Positions 9,962 through 20,700 of a DNA stretch of 64,000 nt are shown in pieces; the stretch's first letter is position 1, and every line of letters begins with the position of its first letter. Both the position numbers and the translations under genes were made by a program. Origin of the DNA: Siphonodentalium dalli (Eukaryota > Mollusca > Scaphopoda > Gadilida > Siphonodentaliidae); NCBI GenBank assembly GCA_032622095.1, contig CP136061.1:16306440-16370439 (forward strand), written 5' to 3'. The notes beneath the pieces are model-generated. The model saw nothing but the letters and a program-made list of their open reading frames with translations, searched no databases and was not told the origin of the DNA.

Positions 9962-12121
9962 ATATATTATTATTATTATATCCTTTTATTCCTCCTCCAT
10001 GGGAGAGTATATTGAGAACTTAAATAAACATGACAAAAAAGGTGAATATTATACATAGAAGTACAAAGTGCAAAATATACCTATATATGCAGGTACATAA
10101 TCCATGTGTGCTCCCTTGACTTATTATAGATCAGGGCGGCCATACCGGTCGGTTATAAGGCAATCCTTAATACCGTGATATGCGTTGCCGCCCTAACCTG
10201 CCAAATCAAGCAGCCCAGAACAGAGTCGAGTATATTGGTTCAAGAGCAAACATGACACAAACAGGTGAATATTATACATAGAAGTACAAAGTGCAAAATC
10301 AACATATATATACAGAACATATAATGGGTATTGTTATGTACATTGGATACATGTGCACTATACTAGAATTTAATTTTATATGAATCAAATCATAGGGAGA
10401 GTGATTAATAGTTTACCTAGAATCGGAAGCTTTTGGATCACATATGTATTATATCAATGTCAGACATGAATTGATAATCAGGACTGCTTCAGGTTAATGT
10501 GGAATCTAGTATAGGCACGCGTAGCCCATGTACATGCTACTCACATATGACACATTCAAGACTTCTGAAAATCACGAAAGATACATGTATGTTTTGTATA
10601 ATAGTAGTACTACTAATAATTATCATATTACGTTTTCACATGGTGGTATGCTTTCCATATTTTACACGTATTTTTCACTATAAAGTATATAAATACATTC
10701 AAATCATCAATAAATGAGTTCAATTCATTCAGACCACCAGTCAAGAAAAATAAAAGTTTGTCGTCGTCAGATAAAGAATCATAATACATGTAGAGATTTA
10801 TATCAAAGTTGGTAAGGAGAGAGAACTCAATTTCATTTCTTATATTGCCTACATCAGGGCATTCAATTAAAACATGTTTCACATAGTCAGTATGCACACG
10901 AGAGCAATTTCCACATACCCTCTGCTCATACTGTATACATGAAAAATTTATAATTTTACCAACTCTGATGAAGTAGTGTTTATCAGTTGGATATCTTCTA
11001 CATGTTTTCCAAAGTAATGAGGTGTAGAACCCCGGTTGGATCTTTTGGAATCTACTCAGTGTTCTTTCGGAGTTAATCCGGGACATCCAACCTGAGTTCT
11101 CAACCTCAGACATGTTATTTCTAATGATAGACTTCCACTCTAGTTTGTCTGGAAAATACGTTTCATCCATATACATATTAAAATATTCATTCAGGCCATA
11201 CTTATCCAGAGTTGAAATTATATCCGTTGTAAACGATGTCATAGAGCATTGACCCTCAAATCCATGTTGGTGGATTCTCAGGATAAACACTTCTTTGGCA
11301 GTCTTTATCCTGTCAAGATTGCACATTGACCTTAAGAATGAAAGTTTTCGTTTATCTATGTAATATAATAGTGGATATATTCCAAGGAGTCCCAGTACTA
11401 CGTCAGTCCTGGCACGTACCGGTAAACCCTGGATTTGTTTCAAGCAGAATCGGTGACATTTCTCAAGCATTTCTGTATTTTTCATATTAAGGTCCCATAA
11501 TATTTCTGTACCATAAAGGGCTCTTGGCAAAACTATGGACTCATATATAGTTTTACAGCTCATCGGGGTAATTCCACCTGCATATAATCCTGAATTTGAT
11601 AACATTAAATATGTACCTCTTATTTTATCACAAACATGCTTTACAAAAGTGCTATTTAAATCGTATTTGTTCAGTGGAATTCCCAGATGAGTGACTTCAA
11701 TCTTTTCCGGTATAGTTGTAGATCCCATACATAGCGTCCTATTGGCCATGCACCTGTTACCAGTAAGTTTGGATTCATTGAATACAACCATACAGCATTT
11801 TGAAGGATTATATAAGTACCTCCATTGTTTGCTATATGAATAACATAGTTCACATAGTTGTTGTAATCCATTCATTGTTAAGGATAGGAGTAACATGTCA
11901 TCCGCCTGAGTGGGACTTGTACAGTTTACATCATGCATGTATAGACCACATTGTGAATTTCTTAATTCTAAGATAAGATCATTTACATAGATCATATAAA
12001 ATACAGGTGATAGAATACCTCCCTGTCTTGTCCCCTGACATACTGTGAACCAACGGGAGGTCAAACCATTATATTTAACTGAACATTTTACTCCCGGTGT
12101 GTGGGTGGAGTAGTTGCTAAT
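9962..12121 (-). mobile_element. 5'-truncated LINE (non-LTR retrotransposon)
   Basis: On the minus strand this copy holds the 3' half of a reverse-transcriptase ORF, a ~660-bp 3' UTR and, at its left edge (about 9965-9980), a TAA/ATA-type triplet tail, which many LINEs use instead of poly-A. The 3' UTR contains a ~50-bp block (AGTACAAAGTGCAAAAT is part of it) present twice, at about 10023-10075 and 10248-10300. The 5' edge lies near 12121, where the coding similarity ends and an in-frame TGA occurs at 12122-12124. No target duplication could be identified by eye. Confidence 0.8.
10628..12121 (-). CDS. LINE reverse transcriptase, C-terminal part (partial)
   Basis: Open frame of about 497 codons with no internal stop, beginning just inside a 5' truncation and ending at the stop at 10628-10630. 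Near the start, CSVKYNG...WFTV-CQGTRQGGILSP matches the RT palm segment (V-x-V-N-G...G-x-RQG-x-x-LSP). QADD at about residues 72-75 stands where the catalytic Y/F-A-D-D box is expected: both aspartates are kept but the aromatic is replaced by Gln. HLGIPLN (about 145-151) matches the H-L-G box after the active site. Near residue 403, C-x2-C, then H and C in the KHVLIEC segment, form the C-terminal CCHC-type zinc-knuckle-like motif common in LINE ORF2 proteins. The N-terminal endonuclease and finger region are absent, so the copy cannot be autonomous. The clade cannot be fixed from this part. Confidence 0.85.
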   Translation of the reverse strand: MSNYSTHTPGVKCSVKYNGLTSRWFTVCQGTRQGGILSPVFYMIYVNDLILELRNSQCGLYMHDVNCTSPTQADDMLLLSLTMNGLQQLCELCYSYSKQWRYLYNPSKCCMVVFNESKLTGNRCMANRTLCMGSTTIPEKIEVTHLGIPLNKYDLNSTFVKHVCDKIRGTYLMLSNSGLYAGGITPMSCKTIYESIVLPRALYGTEILWDLNMKNTEMLEKCHRFCLKQIQGLPVRARTDVVLGLLGIYPLLYYIDKRKLSFLRSMCNLDRIKTAKEVFILRIHQHGFEGQCSMTSFTTDIISTLDKYGLNEYFNMYMDETYFPDKLEWKSIIRNNMSEVENSGWMSRINSERTLSRFQKIQPGFYTSLLWKTCRRYPTDKHYFIRVGKIINFSCIQYEQRVCGNCSRVHTDYVKHVLIECPDVGNIRNEIEFSLLTNFDINLYMYYDSLSDDDKLLFFLTGGLNELNSFIDDLNVFIYFIVKNTCKIWKAYHHVKT

Positions 12122-12249
12122 TCAGCCAAATGTTGACATTTCACAAATGGACATTCGGTTGCTGGTCAAATGTTGGTCTACTTCACTGAACTAATACACT
12201 ATATACTGTATTGGCTGTCTGAATTGAGCGTCCAAGTAAAGAAAGACAC

Positions 12250-12721
12250 ATAATCCTAATTGACTCCCAAATTATTATTTCTTTGGCTGGGGGGGGGGGG
12301 GTAAACATATTTTATTTGAGTCGAGGAACCCCACACATGAAGCTCAGGGTGATCAAATATCGATTTTTAAATTTATTATTTCCCGAGATATGTAATTTTT
12401 GGCGGCCTGGCACATATTCGTCGAGCTGACGGTCTCGGATCAAATTACGGATGAAGATGGATAACTCTAAAATCAAGTGGCATTGTGTGTTAGATATATA
12501 AATTTGACAATCAGGCCAAATTTCTTTTAATAAGACGTTGATAAATAACACATCTTGCTGAGTTTTGGGCAATTTTATACTGTAGTTGACTGTGGTTAGC
12601 TTTATTTTTGGGAAATTAATCGAATCTGATAACTGAAGCGGCATTTAAAAAATGTTGTTGTTGTTGTTGTTGTTAGAATCGTGTGATATGGGGACCATCG
12701 AATCGGATTGAGTACCTTTAA
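12250..12721 (-). mobile_element. Foldback MITE family B, copy 1
   Basis: Its right end, CGGATTGAGTACCTTTAA (12704-12721), equals the terminal repeat of the complete copy at 22396-22871. The left terminus has decayed, but CTAATTGACTCCCAAATTAT near 12255 aligns loosely with the other end of copy 2. Shared interior landmarks are GAGTCGAGGAACCC, GATGGATAACTCTAAAATCA and a (GTT)n run at 12655-12674 that is (AAC)n in the opposite-oriented copies. Poly-G at about 12289-12301. The minus-strand open frame of 110 codons inside it has no recognisable domain and is not taken as a gene. Confidence 0.7.
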
Positions 12722-13268
12722 CTATTTCGTTTTTTATCGATGACATGCACCCCTATATAGTTTTCAGATTGGTGTTAGTATCGTGTGCTAGATGGAGAAT
12801 GGGGGGCCAATTGAGCCAGAATCGACATAATCACATGTACAACATCCCGTCACTGTTTCACCAACCCTTTTTTTATTTCTGTCAAAAAAAAGAAGCAAAA
12901 CCTGTTATAATTGTTTTTGCGTTCGCGTGGTAACACGGAAACCCTTATTACGACTTATAATAAACATCCGTTTTAATTACGTTTCCATTTCGCCTTATTA
13001 CATGCTATCGCGAAGGAACCAGCAGATATCATAAACATTTGTTTGAACATGGTAATAATCATACAGTGGCCGATAAATTTCAATGCTAAAGTGCGTTCTG
13101 CAAATATACGCCATTCAGTTACATTCAAAGTAAGGTTAAGAGACTTTTCAAATGAGTACAAACAAACTCATAAATACATAGCACACAATGGTGAGGTGAC
13201 AGCGAGCTACAGTTTATAGTTGAATACTTTAGTTTAAATACCCAGTGATTATGCAGTGAATAGGCATT
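12722..13268. other. Unassigned DNA upstream of candidate exon 1
   Basis: No repeat family or coding exon is recognised. If the gene model at 13345 is right, this stretch would hold its proximal promoter. Confidence 0.4.
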
Positions 13269-13274
13269 TATATA
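13269..13274 (+). promoter_or_regulatory. Candidate TATA box
   Basis: TATATA within ATTTATATAGGAGCGC. It lies 71-76 bp upstream of the candidate start codon at 13345. A start of transcription about 30 bp downstream would leave a 5' UTR of roughly 45 bp. This is pattern only, and TATA-like strings are common in this AT-rich DNA. Confidence 0.3.
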
Positions 13275-13344
13275 GGAGCGCACTCGACATTTAAATTCCC
13301 AAATGAAGCTTCGACTTGGAGACTTCTGATTATTTTTCGTGTTA

Positions 13345-13432
13345 ATGATATCCAGTATTATGATATCCAATATTGGATTATCTGGATTTCTGGGCGTAGT
13401 TTTCCTATTTCAGGCGATAAGATATTCACACG
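13345..13432 (+). CDS. Candidate exon 1: signal-peptide-like start of a secreted protein
   Basis: ATG at 13345 opens 29 codons plus one base before a good splice donor (G|GTAAGG, GT at 13433). The peptide has a hydrophobic run GLSGFLGVVFLF followed by QA-I, which resembles the core and cleavage region of a signal peptide. A second in-frame ATG at 13360 would give a shorter n-region. The exon ends in phase 1, matching the phase-1 start of the exon candidate at 22897. The reading frame stays open past the donor, so the splice assignment is inferred. The function of the protein is unknown. It could also be a chance ORF: the evidence is the combination of hydrophobic start, donor quality, TATA-like box and phase agreement. 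Confidence 0.38.
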
Positions 13433-13925
13433 GTAAGGGTATATTTATGTGTCTTTATTTGATCTTGGTGGATTTATATATAGCACGACAAGTCACATAT
13501 TACTGCCAGATCGATTCGGATCACAAGGAAGTTATGAACAATATACATTCAGATGTTTATTTATTCAAATATATATATGAGCTATATCGTGTTCATTGCT
13601 TCAAAAGTGCTTGCTTCAGTGAGCGTTGACAAATTCTCATTTTCTTATCGAAATGGCCATGTATCGATCAGAATGGCACATTGAATAGTCCAGAATTGAC
13701 CAATAATATATCTAGCAAGGAGAATATGGAATTCAGTATTTTCATGAATTTCAACAGTTGTTGATTAAACTTTAATTTTGCGCTTTGCCGTCATATTACA
13801 GGGATTGCATACATATAAGTTATTTATATCGGTGTTAATATGAATGGTATAGTGAAATCGTAAGTACAGACTCTGCAACGCGTATCTCGTTCAGAGTCTG
13901 ATCGATTTTAATTATACTAGCCTAT
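13433..13925. other. Candidate intron 1, unassigned part
   Basis: Sequence between the exon 1 donor and the large inverted-repeat element. No gene or known repeat is recognised. Confidence 0.4.
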
Positions 13926-15229
13926 TAGTCCGGGAGCTAATAGGGGTACCCTTGCACCCCCCCCTTGGACTTAACTTCACCCCACTCATTTTGTTCCTTA
14001 TTATGTCCTTCACCTTTTAAGCAATGTTAACAAGAAAAAAAAGTGGCCTTGTAGACTCCAGACAAGATGGCGTCCATCATGGCCGCCGTTTTTCAGACCA
14101 GACCCTAAGTCAGTTTTATGCAAATTATAGCGGGAAAATCTAGTAAAATGTATACAAATGTTTATATTTTCGTAAAGCTAAGACATAATGACACTTGTTT
14201 GGGCCAAAATTGAAACTCACCATCCAAGATGGCCGCCAAAATGGCCGCCGGAAGTTGAAAATATGACATTTTTTCACAAATATCTTCTAGATCAATTCAT
14301 TCTGTTTGGAACTGGTTGAGTAGTATGACTTTATTTTCTGTTTTGTATATTAACTAATCATTGGAGAAATTAAATATGCAATTAATAGGGTCCTAGCCCC
14401 TTCCGACCCCTCAAAAATTCTATTTTACAGAACGTGGTACAAAATTTTACAAAAAATCACAATTGGGATTCTAGTCATATTTTAACAAGAAATGAAAAGA
14501 ACATTGTAATGTAAGTGAGGCATATCATTACCTATGAATATTCCAACTCTCTGGAACCAAATATCTTACATTGGCTCAAAATGGCGGCGAAAATGGCCGC
14601 CAAAATATGGAAAATGGTAAATATTGCCCCAGGGTGTCCTGCAATCGCTTACAAGTTGTGGTTGATGTATACAATTGGCTAATCTGTATTCTATACATTG
14701 TATACTAACATGTCTGATGCACCATGGATCATTTTTAATATTATCACCACTGACATCACCAGAAATTTGGATTTATCTCTCACAAACTTGACATAAATAT
14801 CGGCAATAATTCACTTCAGGGTTCGACCATATGTTCAAGTAAAATGCAACTATCTTTGGTATCAAAGGTGTTTATTGTTTTGGACTATCTTACATGTGTC
14901 ACACTGCGGTGTTTATAGACTATATTGCTCAAGATGGCTTCCAAAATGGCAACCAAATTTGTAAAAAGTTAAAAGTTAACATATGCCGAACATTATTCTC
15001 TGCGTTATCCGAAAAAGGTAGCAAATTGTGACTCACTTGGTTATTGTACCTGTTAGTTAATTAACTGACAACTACGTTCTATTATGTTTGTCCCAGTTCC
15101 GTATGGGGCATAACGAACGGATTCATTTTAAAGTTGCAGTATGGAATTTTGCAGAGAACCTATTTTGTGATTCTGGCCATATTATTGAAAGGAAATTGGC
15201 AGAACTTTGAGACGGAACTGAGATGAACC

Positions 15230-17875
15230 ATGATATGTGGGTATTCTGGCCCATTACCATAAATGTTTTCAACTGGATACAGGGTGGAAGCCAAAATGGC
15301 ATCCAGGGATTTACTCTATAATCATAGATGAGGATAATAGGTATACAGGGAGTTATTGTATGGTCATGAATGATGTGTGGGTATATAGGGAGTGCCCTGT
15401 TGGTAACAGTGGGACGTATATTTTTATATGTTGTGGATGTGTTATCATTGGTGGTGTATGGGGAGTAGATGTATGATCATGGTTGTCGTGTATGAGTATG
15501 GCAATTATGGAACTTATGAGTGGTCGTATGTGCGGGTATTGGTATATCTGGCTCACCATTGGTGATGTGCATATGTATACCTGGATTGATTCTATGGTCA
15601 TGGGTATGGCGAATATGTATACATGTAGTGGTTGTATGGTCCATGGTGAGGTGAATATGTATACAATGAGTGACTGTATGATCGTGAATGTAGTGAATAT
15701 GTATACATAGAGTGAATATATGGTCATGTGTCGGGTGTACATTAATGCTCTAATTAATCGACCTCTTAACCGGGGAGAGCTTTCCGATGAATGGCAACAA
15801 GCCATATTTCCGACTAAATCCTGAAAAGTTACCCATAATTCTGCTTTGGTTAAGAGGTCGATTAATTAGAGCATTATTGTAGGTGTATACCTGGTGTTCA
15901 TGCATTGTGACTCGTCGCTGTATCGTCATTTGTGGTATGTACGGGTACAACCAAGTATGGCTGTATGATCAGGTGTACGTGTATAAAGTGGGTGACTATG
16001 TTGTCATTTGTGTGGTGTTTATGTACATATGGAGTGGCTGGGGTAATGGGTGGGTTGTACATGTGTACCTTGGGTGGCTATCGCTTTCCACAATAACTCA
16101 AGGATATGTTAATCAATAGAGAGGTCATTTCAGAGAGTCATATCGTGGAAAACGAAAGCCACCCATTATCACACAGTCATTACATATAATATATATAAAC
16201 ACCACATACACAACAATATAGTGACCCACTGTTTACATGTACACCTGAACCATGACCACGGATGACCATACAGCCACGCGTCATAATGCAGACACACCGG
16301 GTATACTCCTAAACATGACCCATAACCATATAGTCACTCCTTTTATACCCATTCATCTCATCATTGGCCTGTATACCTATTCTCCAAACGCATGGTCAAA
16401 TAGACACTCAATATATACATCAACACCACAACAATGACCATAAAGTCACTCCGGTATACATATGCACCTCACCAATGGCCATATAACCACTCACTTCATA
16501 CACACACCGTCACCCATGTCACCTGGTATACTCCTTCACCTGACCTATGACCATACAGTCACCCCGTGTGTACCTATTCCAAACATTCATACATCATCAT
16601 GGTCAATCCTTGTATACATATTCACATCAACATTGGCCATGTCACTCCCTGTATCCCTATCTGTCACACCATAGCCGAATAGCCATCCAAGATATACTAA
16701 TACACCCCAGCCATGTCAGTATAGTCACTCCATGTATGAATATGCACCTCATCCATGGCCATATAGCCACTCGCTATATACACATATCCCTCGCCCATGA
16801 CAATAAAGCAACACGTATGTATACTGGTCTAACCTACACATAACCATACCGCCACGAGTCACCAAAAAGGAACACCAGGTATACTCATACGCCTGACACA
16901 TGACCATTTAGTCACCCCCGTATAGATGTTCATTACATTTATGATCATACAGTCACTACTTGTATACCTACATGTACTCATCTCACCATCAACCATACAG
17001 TCACTATCTGTATACCTATTCGACACACATAGTCATATAACAAGTCGATATACATATGCAGCCCACCCTAGGCCATATATTTACTCCAGGTATACATGTA
17101 ATTAAACCTCACTAATGGCCATTCAGCCCTTCCATATATACAAAAAACCCACACACACAACCACTAAAACAATCCATACTTGCACATACACCTCACACAT
17201 GACAATTCAGCAATTCACTGTATAATCATACACGCCATCCATGATAATACAGCTAAGCCCTATACACCCACCAATTATAATACATCCACGAGATATATAA
17301 ATATACATCCCACCCGTTACCACAAGGACACTCCCTATATACCCACAGTCCCTATATACCCGATAATGTCCACCAGTGTACTCCATGTATTCATATTCAA
17401 TCATGACCGTACAGTCATTCCATGTATACCTATACACATATACCGTAATCATAAAAGCACTCCCTATATATATCCACACACCCCATCCATGGTCATACAT
17501 ATAACACATGTACACCCCACCCATGACCTTACAGTCACTCCATATATATATAATCAACACATAGATGACCATGTAGCTATATCCATGCACCACACCAATG
17601 ACCATACAGGCACCCGGGTGCACCCGTACTGGATATACACAATCATACACCATACAGTCACTCTATGCATACCGATTCACCTCACACCTGACCATGACAT
17701 CTCCCTGTATACCTAGATGCACCTTACCATGGACAACCCACTCATAACAATATAGTCACTCATTGTATACCTACACACATCAGTCATGACATACAATAAC
17801 TCCCTGTATACCTATTCACCCCACATATGATCATAGAGTAACTCCCTGGCTACGATCATGGTATCCACACTGTAT
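15230..17875. repeat. Central GTATAC-rich minisatellite of the foldback element
   Basis: Degenerate units of roughly 45-50 bp. On the left half (to about 16070) they read like TATGGTCATGGGTGAGGTG...GTATAC. On the right half (from about 16200) they appear as the complement, with CCATGACCATACAGTCACTC and GTATACCTATTCACC. The right half is longer than the left by roughly 0.9 kb, so unit number has drifted between the arms. Open frames of 80-178 codons here (rich in His/Thr/Tyr or Met/Val/Tyr) are consequences of the repeat and are not genes. Confidence 0.8.
15744..15875. mobile_element. 132-bp MITE nested in the foldback element
   Basis: Perfect inverted ends of about 28 bp start AATGCTCTAATTAATCGACC (15744 on), and the inverse ends at 15875 with GAGCATT. 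It is flanked by ATT on both sides, or by TA if one terminal base is assigned to the target. The 76-bp interior is unique in the window. There is no coding capacity. It sits in the left minisatellite only, so it inserted after the inverted arrangement formed or was lost from the other side. Confidence 0.8.
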
Positions 17876-19208
17876 CCTGTTGACATTTTTTTAATCATTG
17901 GACCAGAATAGCCAAAGATTAGGGTCCATCTCAGTTCTGTCTCAAAGTTCTGCTCATTTCCTTTCAATAAATATGGCCAAAATCACAAAAGAGGTTCTCG
18001 GCAAAATTAGATACATTAAAATGAAATTGGCATGCCCATACGGAACTGGGACAACCAGAATATAACATGTAGTTGTCAGTTAATTAACTAACACGTATAA
18101 TAACCCAGTGAGTCACAATTTGCTACCTTTTCGGATAATGCAGAGAATATTCGGGATATATGTAAAAAATTCACATTTTACAAATTTGGTTGCCATTTTG
18201 GAAGCCATCTTCAGCAATTTGGTCTATAAACACCGTAGTGCGACACATTGAAAATAGACCAAAACAATAAACACTTTTCAATCCAAAGATAGTTATATTT
18301 TACCTGAAAAAATGGTCCAAACCTGAAAAGTGAATGTTTGCCAATATTTATGTCAAGTTTTTGAGAGAAAAGTCCAATATTTTTGACGATGTCAGTGGTG
18401 ACAATAGTAACAACTAACCATGGCGCATCAGACATGTTAGTATTCAATGTATAGAATGCAGAATATTCAATTTTATACACCAACCACAACTTGTAAGCGA
18501 TTGCAGGACACGCTGGTGTAACATTTACCATATTTTGTCGGCCATATTGGCAGCCATTTTGAGCCAAAGTAAGAATTTAGGTTCCAGTGATTTGGAATAT
18601 TGATAGGTAATGATATGCCTCACTTGTATTTCAAAGTTCTGTCCATTTCTTGTTAAAATGTGACTAGAATCCCAATTGTGATTTTTTGTGAAATTTTATA
18701 CCGCATTCTGTAAAATCAAATTTTTGAGGAATCGGAAGGGGCTAGGACCCTATTAATTGCACATTTAATTGCTCCAATGATCAGTTAATATACAAAACAG
18801 AAAATAAAGTCATATTACTGAACCAGTTCCAAACAGAATTAATTGATCTAGAAGATATTTGTGAAAAAATGTCATATTTTCAAATTCCAGCGGCCATTTT
18901 GGCGGCCATCTTGGATGGTGAGTTTCAATTTTGGCCCAAAAAAGTGTCATTATGTCTTAGCTTTACGAAAATATAAACATTTGTATACATTTTACTAGAT
19001 TTTCCCGCTATAATTTGCATAAAGCTGACTTAGGGTCTGGTCTGAAAAACGGCGGCCATGATGGAAGCCATCTTGTCTGGAGTCTGCAAGGCCACTTTTT
19101 TTTCTTGTTAACATTGCTTAAAAGTTGAAGGACATAATAAGGAACAGTGGGGTGAAGTTAAGTCCCGGGGGGGGGGGTGCAAGGGTACCCCTATTAGCTC
19201 CCGGACTA

Positions 19209-19507
19209 TATACCACATGCCTTTTTCGATATTCATGTAAATCTATCATTTCAAACACAATCATTTCATTTTCTCAATTCAGCCGTTCACCATACATTAT
19301 TCACCACAGTTTATAGTTCCCACTTAAAAAAACTGAATACCAAATGTATCACAAATAAAACATGTTTAAAGTAAAAAAGACCATTTCATAATTATATAAG
19401 TAATGAGTGGTGTTCGTCCAGGTGGATTTCGCTGTGTCGTGTCTATTTCAGTATTTTTACGAACATGACAATTGGAACTTATTCCCTATTCCTTATTCCT
19501 TATTTTC
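19209..19507. other. Unassigned DNA
   Basis: AT-rich spacer between the foldback element and the 140-bp tandem array. Nothing recognised. Confidence 0.4.
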
Positions 19508-20237
19508 AAAAATGTCGCTTTCGACCGATTTGACGGCATGGGTGGGTGGCCCGCCCGAAATACCACATAGAAACACCCCGACCCTCCACCATCACCCCCG
19601 GGGGGTGCCACCCCAGAGGGGGTGAAAATGGGATACGGACCATTTTCGAGAACGGTAAGGATTTCGACCGATTTGATGGCATGGGTGGGTGGCCCGCCCC
19701 AAATACCACCTACAAACACCCCGACCCCCACCCATCACCCCCGGGGGTGCCACCCCGAGGGGGTGAAAATGGGGTACGGACCATTTTCGAGAACGGTAAG
19801 GATTTCGACCGATTTGACGGCATGGGTGGGTGGCCCGCCCCAAATACCACCTAGAAACACCCCGACCCCCACACCATCACCCCCGGGGGTGCCACCCGAG
19901 GGGTGAAAATGGGGTACGGACCATTTTCGAGAACGGTAAGGATTTCGACCGATTTGACGGCATGGGTGGGTGGCCCGCCCCAAATACCACCTAGAAACAC
20001 CTCGACCCCCCCCCCTCCCCCCACCTATCACCCCGGGGGTGCCACTACGAGGGGGTGAAAATGGGGTACGGAACATTTTCGAGAACGGTAAGGATTTCGA
20101 CCGATTTGACGCAATGGGTTGGTGGCCCGCCCCAAATAACACCTAGAAACACCCCGACCCCCACCATCACCCCGGGGGGGGGGGAGGTGCCACCCCGAGG
20201 GGGTAAAAATGGGGTACGGACCATTTTCGAGAACGGT
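19508..20237. repeat. ~140-bp GC-rich tandem repeat, about five copies
   Basis: TCGACCGATTTGACGGCATG-like strings recur at about 19521, 19664, 19805, 19945 and 20097, giving periods of about 143, 141, 140 and 152 bp. Each unit has GGGTGGGTGGCCCGCCCC, a CACCCCGACCCCCACC stretch, a CCCCCGGGGGTG palindrome and ATTTTCGAGAACGG. The block is much more GC-rich than its surroundings. Both strands show Pro/Gly-rich open frames because the period is close to a multiple of three with few stops. They are not supported as genes. Confidence 0.9.
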
Positions 20238-20320
20238 TGCCTAATCCACTTTGCGTGAATTATTTTGATTACGCGTCTTGTACACATAAATTTGTAATTT
20301 AGTCGACAGATACATTAGAC

Positions 20321-20700
20321 AAAGATATACAGTAAATACAGATATACAGTAAATACAGGTATACAGTAAATACAGGTATACAGTAAATACACGTATACAG
20401 TAAATACACGTATACAGTAAATACACGTATACAGTAAATACAGGTATACGGTAAATACAGGTATACGGTAAACACAGGTATACAGTAAATACAAGTATAC
20501 AGTAAACACATGTATACAGTAAATACAGGTATACAGTCGACAGATACATTACACAAAGATATACAGTAAATACAGATATACAGTAAACACATGTATACAG
20601 TAAATGCAGGTATGAATTTTACTACAGTAAATACAGGTATACAGTAAATACATGTACACAATCGCTAGTTTACTACTAAAGTAAATACAGGTCGACAGAT
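20321..20700. repeat. 17-bp minisatellite
   Basis: Units of TATACAGTAAATACAGG and close variants (GTATACGG, ACACGTATAC, ATACATG) repeat about 20 times. They are interrupted by GTCGACAGATACATTA near 20537 and 20693, which is also seen just upstream near 20302. The minus-strand ORFs with Tyr/Cys/Leu/Val repeats are translations of this array. Confidence 0.9.

Larger units (their letters stand above)
13928..19206. mobile_element. 5.28-kb foldback (long inverted-repeat) element
   Basis: The left terminus GTCCGGGAGCTAATAGGGGT (13928 on) is matched exactly by its inverse at the right terminus (ending GGAC at 19206). TA lies immediately outside on both sides (13926-13927 and 19207-19208), consistent with a TA target duplication as in the Tc1/mariner group. 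The arms, about 1.3 kb each (13928-15230 and 17880-19206), are near-identical inverted copies. They include an antisense/sense pair of AAGATGGCCGCC-type motifs and matching poly-C and poly-G runs. The centre is a minisatellite that also runs inward as an inverted pair and meets near 16120, where GGTGGCTATCGCTTTCCAC faces GTGGAAAACGAAAGCCACC. No transposase frame is present; the ORFs inside are low-complexity translations or mirror each other. Confidence 0.85.

Noticed and set aside
12312-12644. 110-codon minus-strand ORF
   Set aside because: It lies wholly within a copy of foldback family B. The other copies do not maintain the frame and no domain is visible.
17180-17716. 178-codon plus-strand ORF
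   Set aside because: It lies in the right half of the foldback minisatellite and is a His/Thr/Ile/Tyr-rich translation of degenerate repeats. A mirror ORF exists on the opposite strand.
19486-20287. Overlapping Pro/Gly-rich ORFs on both strands
   Set aside because: They translate the 140-bp GC-rich tandem repeat; every strand and frame gives repetitive products without domain features.
20241-20661. Minus-strand ORFs rich in Tyr/Cys/Leu/Val
   Set aside because: They are translations of a 17-bp minisatellite, which yields a 17-residue periodic peptide with all frames alike.
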